Below are positions 9,801-19,678 of a stretch of DNA of 64,000 bases, piece after piece. Location: NCBI GenBank assembly GCA_031772625.1, contig CM062816.1:631563269-631627268 (forward strand), read 5' to 3'. The position numbers and the translations under genes were made by a program. How positions within the stretch are numbered: the first letter of the stretch is position 1; every line of letters starts with the position of its first letter. The DNA is from Pinus tabuliformis (taxonomy: Eukaryota > Streptophyta > Pinopsida > Pinales > Pinaceae). The notes beneath the pieces were generated by a model. That model saw nothing but the letters and a program-made list of their open reading frames with translations. It searched no databases and was not told where the DNA came from.

Positions 9801-12563
9801 GTGGAAGAAAGTCAATTGAATATCCGTCGTTCTCGGAGGCTTGCGAGTCAACCGTCTTTGTCTCCGGAATCGAAAACAATCCGGACAAAGCGAGCTCGTC
9901 GAACCAGTTCAAAATCTCCTTTAAAAGTTAGAACAAGCGTTCCAACAACATCTGAGATTCTGGTCACTCCAAACATTTCCAGAAACCCTGCCTCTATAGA
10001 AGAAGTTCAATCGCCACAGAGGGACAGTAATACTGATCCTAGTCTGGGGGAAAATACTTGTATGACTGAACCAGTTCCATCTGTAACCGGTCCAGAGAGT
10101 TTTGTTCCTCAAACATCCGTCGTGGTCGATACAACCCCTTCTTCGGCACCGGAAATCTTTTACGGACCTGACGGTCTTCCTCTTCCACCTGGTCTGATTG
10201 CGATAGAGGAAATTATAGAAGAACCGCAAGTATCCACTCCAGTTCAATTTGGAGTAGGGGTCACTCTATTTCCTGCTACAACAGAAGTTTGTCCATCACC
10301 AGTGGAAGTCCCTGTAGAATCACTAGGCGATCAATTGGATAGACTAAAAATGACTGAACAACCGTCGACATCCAGGACTGTGTCGAATGACACGGCGACG
10401 GCAGAATTACCTGCTGCAAATCCAACAATGTTCGCCGGCATACCATCTATCCCAACTAGCTCTCAGTCACTAGAAGGAGTCCACCAAGAGACTATCTCGA
10501 CAATATGGTCTGTTCCTGTTTGTTCCAGAGTAATGTCTGGTAACTCTCATGTTGAGACTCATCAAATTGACCCTTTTGGGAATCTAATTAGGCCATCCAG
10601 TCCTCCAGGACAATCAATCGCCTTGAGTTCTGGATTGCTACCATATGGGGGGCAGTATACCCTTTCATTACCCCCTCCGGGAGGGTACCCATACGGGAGT
10701 TCTCAACCTTATTCAAGTTATGGCGGAATTGCAACGAGTAGTTGGGTACCTATGCTATTCCAGCCACTGAGAGTTGTATATTCTATGCAACAGTGTGTAC
10801 CTGTGACAAACATCCCAACTACACCGGCTATTGTGACCGTGTCGCAAGTTCAAACAATGCCTGTTGTATGTCAACCTCAGATTGCTCAGGTTCTCATGCA
10901 ACAGCCCCTTGACCCTGCGACCCAACCACAATCACCTACTGGTGGGACAACACAAGTACAGTTGGGTACAACTACCCCACATCTTGGTCCAATGGTTAGT
11001 GTAGCGCAACAACCCATGGTGTCGCAACCGTGGATAATGCAATACCAACAGCCGCAATTCCAACAAGTGTACCAAGGTTCTGAACAACAAATATTTGCCA
11101 ATACTGGACAACCATATATTCAAAATGGTCAAAATCAACCACTTTATAGTGGTCAAGTCCATCAACCATATTCATCATACCAACATCAACTCCATTATGC
11201 TGGTATGCAAAGACCGACTGTTCAGGCGATTCCATCGTATCCTGGTTACGCTTCACCTAACTTGAACCAGCAGTTACCATTCATGGCGACTTTAGAGTTT
11301 CCTGATTTACATCGGTTAACAAACGATCCAATTGTTTACGCCCCTTGGTGGCCAGTGATTCCGCACAAACTTCCATCCGACATTCCTAAATTCAATGGAA
11401 ATCCAGGTGAAGACCCGTCGAATCATGTGATGACATTTCATCTATGGTGTTCGTCGAACACTTTGAATGACGATTCGATAAGGCTTCACCTCTTTCAGAG
11501 GACATTGACAGGTCCAACGGCAAAATGGTATATAGAATTGCCTAGAGCTTCGTTCGACAATTTTGGCTCCCTTGCCACAACATTCTTGACCCACTTTCAA
11601 TTACCAATAAGGTATGAAACAGCAACAGAGATATTGACTAACTTCAAACAGACAACCGCAACTCATATATCAGATCATATACATGAGTGGCGACGTCGAC
11701 GAAGAATGGTTAAAACATACGTTCCTGATCAGCTTTTAGCTGAGTGGTTTATAAAGTCGTTACTTCCGGCCATAACGGAAGATGTGGCAAAGGGAGGAGT
11801 CGTAACAGAAGAGCAAGTTATAGCTCGTGCACAATACTTGGATTTAGTATATACTCAGTCCGGCACGCTCTATGACAAAATACCAGACGCCCGTAGACCA
11901 GAGTTTTCAATCCCTCCTCCTCCTAAATCAAACAGTGACTCTCATGCCGGTGATGGCGTGATTGGCACGGCAAACACGAATCCGAAAAGGACCAATCAAA
12001 AGAAGGCCCGTAAGGATTCGAATCAAAATGCGCATGAAGAAGTTCTTGCTTCGGAAGTAAATGCCGTATCGACAGATAAGGGCAAAGAAACCAATCAACC
12101 AGGAAGCAAGAAGAAACAAAACAAAGGGAAGAAGAATAAACAAGGCGAGTCATCTCCTAAGAAAAATTCTTCAAGCCCTCCTCGAGATAGGAAACCACCT
12201 TATGGGTGTCAGATATGTGATGAGGATCACTGGACGAGAGAATGTCCATACAAAGCTGATCTAAAAAGATTCTTAAAGAGTTCGCAAACTCCAGCTGTGT
12301 TAACTGATCCATTTCTCGATCGAGGAAAAAATCTGGTTGGTAGTGGAAATGCTTCACCGTCGCAAGTGCTTATGTTATCGATATCGAAGCAACAGAATGA
12401 TGCTTTGATTTCGACAAGGAACAAAGATTACGGGAATCCACAGATGTCGAACGATAAAGGTAAAGATCAACCTAGCAGTTCGACAACAACTTCGGCAGAA
12501 GTTGTACCCCCCATCACACATGAATTAACAATAAAACCGCCAAAGGGAGTAGTACACAAGTAG
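9801..12563 (+). pseudogene. Gag of element B (no AUG at the start of the frame)
   Basis: A 920-codon open frame. The N-terminus is basic and Ser-rich (RRSRRLASQPSLSPES), and the middle (~270-490) is rich in Pro, Gln and Tyr. A retrotransposon gag domain lies at ~520-690 (IPKFNGNPGEDPSNHVMTF; GPTAKWYIELP). A Lys-rich stretch is followed by a zinc knuckle CQICDEDHWTREC (CX2CX3HX4C). The frame opens after a TAA (9789-9791) and has GTG at 9801 where a start would be expected; the first in-frame ATG lies near 10060. Either the ATG was lost, the frame is entered by splicing, or a non-AUG start is used. It ends at a TAG (12561-12563), beyond which the protease continues in the same frame. Confidence 0.85.
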
Positions 12564-13409
12564 ACATTTAATCCTCATGCCAGAGTGGCACAGCATTATA
12601 ATATAGTGGAAGATTTGGCGCAATCGCCGTCTGCTATGTCGACTCTTGAAGTACTACAAAATTGCCCATCCCAAAGGCAGGCATTGTTATCAGCAATTGA
12701 TGGGGTGGATCCTAAAGATTCCAATCTTGTATCCTTTGATCACAAAGGATATGATCCTCAGTTACCAGCTCAACTAGCTTTCCTCGTCCAAGTGAAAGCC
12801 CTCAACAAAACTATTCATCGAACAATTATTGATGAGGGGGCATCGACATGTATTATGTCGATGAGTTGCTGGAAGACTTTACGATCTCCAACCTTGTCGC
12901 GATCATCGACAACATTAAAAGCATTCGACGGAAGGACATATACCCCTTACGGTATCCTTAGTAACTTGGAAGTTGAACTAGGGGGCAAAACAGTAGAAAT
13001 AGATGTTGAAGTCATCGATGGCAATCTTGACTATAACATCCTACTGGGAAGACCATGGATTTATGCCATGGAAGCTGTTGTGTCGACCAATTTTAGGAAA
13101 ATCGCATTCCCCTTTCAAGGAGGGATTACGATCATTGACCAACAAAATTTCCTCCCTAATGGTTCACAAGTTACAGGAAGCGTTCCTCTGATCCATGGAA
13201 ACGACCATTCGTTTCAAAATATCGGAGTAGGCCTACTAAAAGATCCTACATTAATGGGAACTTTCACCCTTCCGCCAACGTTCATTGTGGGAGAAGTGGC
13301 GACAGTAGGAACCTACAATATGATATCTTCCGCACAAAAGATGTCAGAAAACGATATCAGCATGGATCATGCAAAGGTTTTGTCCCCAAGCCCAATGGAA
13401 GTATTGTAG
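12564..13409 (+). CDS. Aspartic protease region of element B
   Basis: In the same frame as gag after one TAG. The protease is recognised by TIIDEGASTCIMS, with Asp-Glu-Gly where most families have Asp-Ser/Thr-Gly, followed by LEVELGGKTVEIDVEVIDG and YNILLGRPWIYAM, the flap and the hydrophobic-Gly motif of retropepsins. Upstream STLEVLQNCPSQRQALLSA is a linker of the same family. The segment ends at TAG 13407-13409, which is followed by CAA TCA and then by an open, related frame; the same arrangement exists in element C. Ser-to-Glu in the active-site triplet may affect activity. Confidence 0.82.
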   Translation, partial: TFNPHARVAQHYNIVEDLAQSPSAMSTLEVLQNCPSQRQALLSAIDGVDPKDSNLVSFDHKGYDPQLPAQLAFLVQVKALNKTIHRTIIDEGASTCIMSMSCWKTLRSPTLSRSSTTLKAFDGRTYTPYGILSNLEVELGGKTVEIDVEVIDGNLDYNILLGRPWIYAMEAVVSTNFRKIAFPFQGGITIIDQQNFLPNGSQVTGSVPLIHGNDHSFQNIGVGLLKDPTLMGTFTLPPTFIVGEVATVGTYNMISSAQKMSENDISMDHAKVLSPSPMEVL

Positions 13410-13415
13410 CAATCA
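13407..13415 (+). promoter_or_regulatory. UAG-CAA-UCA: candidate stop-codon readthrough site
   Basis: The protease frame stops at TAG followed by CAA TCA. This satisfies UAG-CAR-YYA, the tobamovirus-type context known to permit efficient readthrough in plants. The frame downstream (13410-13883) is open, in phase and clearly homologous to the protease-RT linker of element C, where the nine bases are identical (63962-63970, minus). Function is inferred. Confidence 0.6.
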
Positions 13416-13883
13416 ATTTTCTTGGCCTGGGGGGAAACCCCAAATCAACGCTCATTAAGCGTTTGGATAGATAGGTCTAGAGAATATGGCACCCCTTTAA
13501 GTCCTTGGTCGCGAGTGCATGGAACCGACAAAGGAATAGTCCAATCAATGGTAATTGACGGGGCACCATGGAATGATTCCCACCATCGTTCCCTTCTCCC
13601 AGGTTGTGGGGAAGATACTCAAAATAACCTTTATCATCCTTCAATTTTCGATTTTCTATCGAGTACTGTAAATACAGTTGGCAATGAGGATAGTTCTTCT
13701 ACTATGTCAACCTCATTAAAAAATGAAACGATCCCCTTTCCAGATCTCAATGGTAAACCTTCATTCCAACCAACAAAGTTGAATGCAATGAAGCTTGGGG
13801 GGCATGCACCTCGATTTGCGTTATTATGCTGGGGGCATGCAAACATATCATCGAGCAGTTTTAGCAATGTTCATGCTCGTTAA
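13410..13883 (+). pseudogene. Protease-RT linker of element B, truncated
   Basis: The frame in phase with the protease reads WIDRSREYGTPLSPWSRVHG, then PWNDSHHRSLLPGCGEDT, matching the linker ahead of RT in element C (63476-63961). Homology stops near 13700, after NTVGNEDSS. The last ~60 codons are unrelated, and element C's RT, RNase H, integrase, aRNH and antisense gene are all missing. The deletion in B therefore joins the linker directly to the 3' untranslated region. Confidence 0.8.
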
Positions 13884-15797
13884 AAAATAAACGCAAGAAT
13901 CGGGCAGTTTTGTACGGAGTTCATGCTCATTAAAAAATAAACATAAATTGTGAGCAATCTTTCCCTAAAAGTTCAAGCTCATCCAGAAAAAATGAACCGG
14001 TAAACAACCTCGAGAAATGTAACCTTTGAAAGCCATATTAAAAGCCCTTGGTCGTGTTTATATGCCATCACCTCCATCCGTTCATTTGGCCAATCGTTCA
14101 CCTCCATATGTTTGTTTACCCATTTTGAGGAACAGCTGCGAAGAGTGATTTCATTTAGCCATCCTTGTGACACTGCCGTGATTGGAGAATTCCAACCTAT
14201 ACCTGGAATCTGCTGCTATCCCTGTTCATCACTCGTTCCTCAAAAGACGAGTCTTCTTTGAGCTCTTTTCACTGACTCGTAAAATATGAAAAGTTTGCCG
14301 AGTTTTGGCCTTCCAGCTCGTTAAAGCGACCGGAAAGCTATCCCTCCTCTAGATTTTAATCTTTTTGGACCTGAGGGATTATTGCACAAAAAGATCGAGC
14401 GCTTGTTTTGTTCGGCTCGTTAACGCAATCGAAAATTCATCCCTTCTATATTGTTTTATACTTTTTCGGACTTAAGGGATTAGATGACGAAAAAGGAATT
14501 TTGGAGTTAACTTTTCGTACCTTTTTAGACTCTCTAAAAATGAAAAGGACCGAGTTTTCTTTGTCGTTAGACTCGTTAAAATAATTAAATAGCGACAAAC
14601 TTGTCTTTAGACGAGAACGAGTTTCCCTATCGCTAGGCTCGTTAAAACATAGCGATGGGCTTGCCCGAAGGGCAGGTTATAGAACAAGCATATGTTATCC
14701 TCCTCAAGCTTGACAAAAATAAAGAGGTACTGGTCAGCAATGACTGGGGAAAAATTGGGAGAACCTCACAGCATTAATGGTAGCAAGTCGCTCTTGAACA
14801 TGACACTTTGTCCTCCGTATCACATCGGGTTGGGTTGTTTCATTCACCGGTCGCATAACCATGGTCCTCGCCACACCATCCACAATTGGGGTAATGCTAC
14901 CAATCCATCACATCAGTGTCGTTATATGTTCAAGAGATGTGGTTCTGTAAAGAGTCAACCGTGTTCCACCCACTGCCATACATTATCCTTCATCCACTTC
15001 ATGACCGCCACCCTGAATCATACATCACAGTTTGTTTTCACCTCATCACAATCACTAGCTCCGTTCCGTGTCACTGATGTGGGATTCATTAAGGCCCTCC
15101 TTTGACGGATCGCTCCTTGTCGACATCAGCTCATTATCCAAGGAGTTGATCTAGGAACACCCCCCTCAGTACTTTGAAGCTTGCATGCCTCAATGGCAAG
15201 TTTCTCACTTCCGGCGACAGGTATACATCAATGACCTTCGACCAGAAGATTTTGCATGGTGGTCGACGCCAAGTCCTTTATTCCCACCATGTGGATTGTA
15301 CTGGTGTACCTTGAGGGTCATCATCCTTATCGGTGATTCCTCTCGCGCTTGTTAACAGTTTACATCATTGACCGGTAATCAAGCGATGTCTTTCCATGTT
15401 CGACTTCAGGAAATTCTCACATGGATCGACTTGTACATCGAGTGAAGATCGGAAGAGTTTGAAGACCCCGGATCTAGCTTCATCCATCCAGGCTGCGATA
15501 TATATTCAGGACATAAAGACATTCGATATGTACATCATTACAGCAGATGATCATCCTTCTCAAAGGATGATAATTTCGGCAGAGAAATATCAGTCTACAA
15601 TCAGACGATCGTCTGTTCTATGTACCAAAATGTATTTATAAAGCTGAGCATGGGAATGCCCGCCTCAGCTAGATCATGAAAAATGTATGAAAAATAATGT
15701 ATTGTATTGTATCTTATTACAGGACACTGCTCAGCAGATTGAATGAACTTCGGATCCTCTCAATAAAGCATTTCACCCGATAAACGACCTCATACTT
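13884..15797 (+). other. 3' untranslated region of element B, first copy
   Basis: No credible gene: open frames at 14692-15105 and 15396-15641 are not conserved as frames in element C, although the DNA is. The stretch contains the hairpin array (14231-14674), a 9-bp-stem hairpin (15550-15571) and a 14-bp palindrome (15602-15615). It corresponds to 56450-58350 of element C in reverse orientation and to 17750-19667 of B's second copy. Confidence 0.75.
14231..14674 (+). repeat. Array of about ten small hairpins with shared loop motifs (copy B1)
   Basis: Successive inverted repeats: 14231-14252 (ACTCGT/ACGAGT), 14265-14293 (CTTTTCA/TGAAAAG), 14311-14335 (TTCC/GGAA), 14359-14395 (ATCTTTTTG/CAAAAAGAT), 14411-14433 (TTCG/CGAA), 14461-14495 (CTTTTTCG/CGAAAAAG), 14520-14548 (CCTTTT/AAAAGG), 14560-14599 (TTTGTCG/CGACAAA), 14629-14656 (ATCGCTA/TAGCGAT) and 14662-14674 (TGCCC/GGGCA). 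Loops of several hold CTCGTTAAA or a variant; two others hold GAGGGATTA or AAGGGATTA. Confidence 0.8.
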
Positions 15798-15808
15798 CAG
15801 GGGGCATC
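15798..15808 (+). promoter_or_regulatory. Polypurine tract before the middle LTR of B
   Basis: CAGGGGGCATC directly precedes the TG of the middle LTR. The same tract (TAGGGGGCATC) precedes the last LTR at 19679, and its reverse complement follows the LTR of element C at 56438. Confidence 0.75.
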
Positions 15809-16787
15809 TGTTATAGACAATTTTGTGCCTTACAGCAACAAGCATGAATTGTCAATAATCCAAGGGATCCAAAGTTCCCTAAACATGATGTTCCTACCCC
15901 TAGAGGAACAAGGTCAGCAAACCAACAGCTCTCAGATCAGTTCTCCACCTGAAAACACTCAAAAACAAGCAATCCTGAAATCAAAGCAGGTGCTCCACTA
16001 GGGTTCTGCGCTGAAACTCAGTTGCTCCATGGTGTACCTGCATTGCAAAGCAAGTGGAACAAAGGCCACCTGCGCTGAGCGAGAAAGGACAAGTGGCACA
16101 GTGAGTCATTGCTTTGGAATCTTCCAAAAATGACACTTGGATCAGGTATTTCGCCTTGTGATGAGTCAGAGGCTTTGTTTCTCCAAGTGGAAGCAAGGTT
16201 CACCAAGTGGACTCAAGAACTGAAGATCAACTAAAGATTAACTGAAGAGAGAGAGGACACAAGGCAGCTACACATCAGTTGCAAGCTGACTCATCCTTTC
16301 TCAATTCATCTATATATTGAGCTCTCTCCTATGAGCTCAGGAGGCTGGAATTTTGTGCAAAGTAATGATATGCTGTTGGTTTCATTATCCAGTTATTGGG
16401 TGATTGTTTGAGAGAGGTGAAGAAGAGCAATTCTTTCTGCTGGGAGGTGTTGCTGGGTTGGAGCCTGCAATGGTTGTAATACTCTCAGAACCTTTATTTC
16501 TTCATTAATAAAAGCTATTGAGGTTCTTCTATGTGCTCTTGTTTCAATTATATATTGTGATGATTGCATGTTTGGTTTACACTAATCCATGAACCAGTTA
16601 TGATTGCATGCATCTTGTAGTTTCCTTCTTTGTTGTTTTGCAGGATCTCATTGTAGCTGGGCGAGCAGAAGGACAAAGAGCTAGGAGCAAGCGGCCAAAG
16701 AGGAGAGTTTGGATTCGACATTAAGCGCAAAGCAACGGTTAGTGCTTTCTCCATTCTCTTTTGCTTTCATAAAGAAGTAAACCTTCA
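15809..16787 (+). repeat. Middle LTR of element B, truncated at its 3' end
   Basis: Matches the 5' LTR from TGTTATAGACAA to AAGTAAACCTTCA, then leaves homology about 85 bp before the LTR end. A few bases later (from ~16793) the sequence matches B's linker/3' region from ~13728 onward. A normal element has only two LTRs, so this marks a duplication of the 3' half or a recombination product. Confidence 0.9.
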
Positions 16788-16792
16788 TAGTA

Positions 16793-19667
16793 AACGATCC
16801 CCTTTCCAGATCTCAATGATAAACCTTCATTCCAACCAACAAAGTTGAATGCAATGAAGCTTAGGGGGCATGCACCTCGATTTGCCTTATTATGCTGGGG
16901 GCATGCAAACATATCATCGAGCAGTTTTAGCAATGTTCATGCTCATTAAAAAATAAACGCAAGAATCGAGCAGTTTTTGAGCAGAGTTCATGCGAGTAAT
17001 TCGGAAAGAAAGAACTGGGACCCAGGGGGCATGCACCCTGGCCTGCCTCGGGCAGAGAAAACCTTAGGTATAAAGTTAATTTCTGCAGAAGGATGGACTA
17101 GTCCATACCCCGTCCGACAGTGGAAGAGAGGGTTGTTCTAGGATAAAATTCTTTTGTCAAAGTTATGTTGAAGCGAAGCAATCGCTCCCTTTGTCTAAAG
17201 AAGTGGGCTCTCCTAAGGAGGGGGTCTATTTGTGGCAGCAAGAAGCCACCATCTTTGAATGTCAAGCCTCACCCATTAAAACAAGCTGTTTTGAAGGATA
17301 AGTAGGGGCAGTCTTCAAAGAAAGAGATGAAATTGCTGCAACAAGTAGTCACCATCCTTAGCAACCTAATGATAGACATCGCCGAAAAGAGAGTTTAGTT
17401 TGTGGCAGCAAACAAAACCATTTTTTGGATAATAAGTAAGAGATGGTAGAATCTCGAAATTATACTTTATACCTGGGGGCATGCAAACCTTTTGGAGTGC
17501 AAGCACGGGACGACTATTTATTTTTTAAATTTTTAGGTCCTCCCTTTAAACCTGTAGGTCTAACCCGTTAAACTCGTAGGATTAGCCGTTTCCAGCTTGC
17601 ATAAAGAAAGGGTGAAGGGCAAAAGTTAAAGCCTGCCAAATTGGAGTAATTAGTGAGGTATCGCTCCTTAAATAAGATTATCTCACCTAAGGCATTCCTT
17701 GTATTAAGACTGGTATAATCGAGCAGTTTTTAGCAATGTTCATGCTCGTTAAAAAATAAACGCAAGAATCGAGCAGTTTTTGAGCAGAGTTCATGCTCGT
17801 TAAAAAATAAACATAAATTGTGAGCAATCTTTCCCTAGCAGTTCAAGCTCATCCAGAAAAAATGAACCGGTAAACAACCTCGAGAAATGTAACCTTTGAA
17901 AGCCATATTAAAAGCCCTTGGTCGTGTTTATATGCCATCACCTCCATCCGTTCATTTGGCCAATCGTTCACCTCCATATGTTTGTTTACCCATTTTGAGG
18001 AACAGCTGCGAAGAGTGATTTCATTTAGCCATCCTTGTGACACTGTCGTGATTGGAGAATTCCAACCTGTACCTGGAATCTGCTGCTATCCCTGTTCATC
18101 ACTCGTTCCTCAAAAGACGAGTCTTCTTTGAGCTCTTTTCACTGACTCGTAAAATATGAAAAGTTTGCCGAGTTTTGGCCTTCCAGCTCGTTAAAGCGAC
18201 CGGAAAGCTATCCCTCCTCTAGATTTTAATCTTTTTGGACCTGAGGGATTATTGCACAAAAAGATCGAGCGCTTGTTTTGTTCGGCTCGTTAAAGCAACC
18301 GAAAATTCATCCCTTCTGTATTGTTTTATACTTTTTCGGACTTAAGGGATTAGAAGACGAAAAAGGAATTTTGGAGTTAACTTTTCGTACCTTTTCAGAC
18401 TCTCTAAAAATGAAAAGGACCGAGTTTTCTTTGTCGTTAGACTCGTTAAAATGATTAAATAGCGACAAACTTGTCTTTAGACGAGAACGAGTTTCCCTAT
18501 CGCTAGGCTCATTAAAACATAGCGATGGGCTTGCCCGAAGGGCAGGTTATAGAACAAGCATATGTTATCCTCCTCAAGCTTGACAAAAATAAAGAGGTAC
18601 TGGTCAGCAATGACTGGGGAAAAATTGGGAGAACCTCACAGCATTAATGGTAGCAAGTCGCTCTTGAACATGACACTTTGTCCTCCGTACCGCATCGGGT
18701 TGGGTTGTTTCATTCACCGGTCGCAGAATCATGGTCCTCGCCACACCATCCACAATTGGGGTAATGCTACCAATCCATCACATCAGTGTCGTTATATGTT
18801 CAAGAGATGTGGTTCTGTAAAGAGTCAACCGTGTTCCACCCACTACCATACATTATCCTTCATCCACTTCATGACCGCCACCCTGAATCATACATCACAG
18901 TTTGTTTTCACCTCATCATAATCGCTAGCTCCGTTCCGTGTCACTGATGTGGGATTCATTAAGGCCCTCCTTTGACGGATCGCTCCTTGTCGACATCAGC
19001 TCATTATCCAAGGAGTTGATCTAGGAACACCCCCCTCAGTACTTTGAAGCTTGCATGCCTCAATGGCAAGTTTCTCACTTCCGGCGACAGGTATACATCA
19101 ATGACCTTCGACCAGAAGATTTTGCATGGTGGTCGACGCCAAGTCCTTTATTCCCACCATGTAGATTGTACTGCCGTACCTTGAGGGTCATCATCCTTAT
19201 CGGTGATTCCTCTCGCGCTTGTTAACGATTTACATCATTGACCGGTAATCAGGCGATGTCTTTCCATGTTCGACTTCAAGAAATTCTCACATGGATCGAC
19301 TTGTACATCGAGTGAAGATCGGAAGAGATTGAAGACCCCAGATCTAGTTTCATCCATCCGGGCTGCGATATATATTCAGGACATAAAGACATTTGATATG
19401 TACATCATTACAGCAGATGATCATCCTTTTCAAAGGATGATAAATTCGGCAGAGAATTATCAGTCTACCATCAGACGATCGTCTGTTCTATGTACCAAAA
19501 TGTATTTATAAAGCTGAGCATGGGAATGCCCGCCTCAGCTAGATCATGAAAAATGTATGAAAAATAATGTATTGTATTGTATCTTATTACAGGACACTTC
19601 TCAGCAGATTGGATGAACTTCGGATCCTCTCAATAAAGCATTTCACCCGATAAACGACCTCATACTT
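16793..19667 (+). other. Second copy of the 3' region of element B, with a 0.7-kb extra block
   Basis: Repeats 13728-15797 with high identity (offset 3870 bp in the distal part), but carries about 740 bp more (roughly 16985-17720). The extra block lies between two direct repeats containing GAGCAGTTTTTAGCAATGTT-like sequence, so the first copy probably lost it by recombination between them. It contains several GGGGGCATGCA motifs and TGTGGCAGCAA repeats but no recognisable gene. The hairpin array recurs at 18101-18544. Confidence 0.82.
18101..18544 (+). repeat. Hairpin array, copy B2
   Basis: Same order of inverted repeats as 14231-14674. One stem is better paired here: CCTTTTCA/TGAAAAGG (18390-18418) against CCTTTTTA/TGAAAAGG in copy B1. 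Confidence 0.78.
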
Positions 19668-19678
19668 TAGGGGGCATC
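19668..19678 (+). promoter_or_regulatory. Polypurine tract before the 3' LTR of B
   Basis: TAGGGGGCATC immediately precedes TGTTATAGACAA of the 3' LTR. Confidence 0.78.

Noticed and set aside
14692..15105. 137-codon frame in the 3' region of B (and 119 codons at 18562-18921)
   Set aside because: The DNA is conserved in element C, but the frame is not kept and there is no known motif; it lies in the structured untranslated region.
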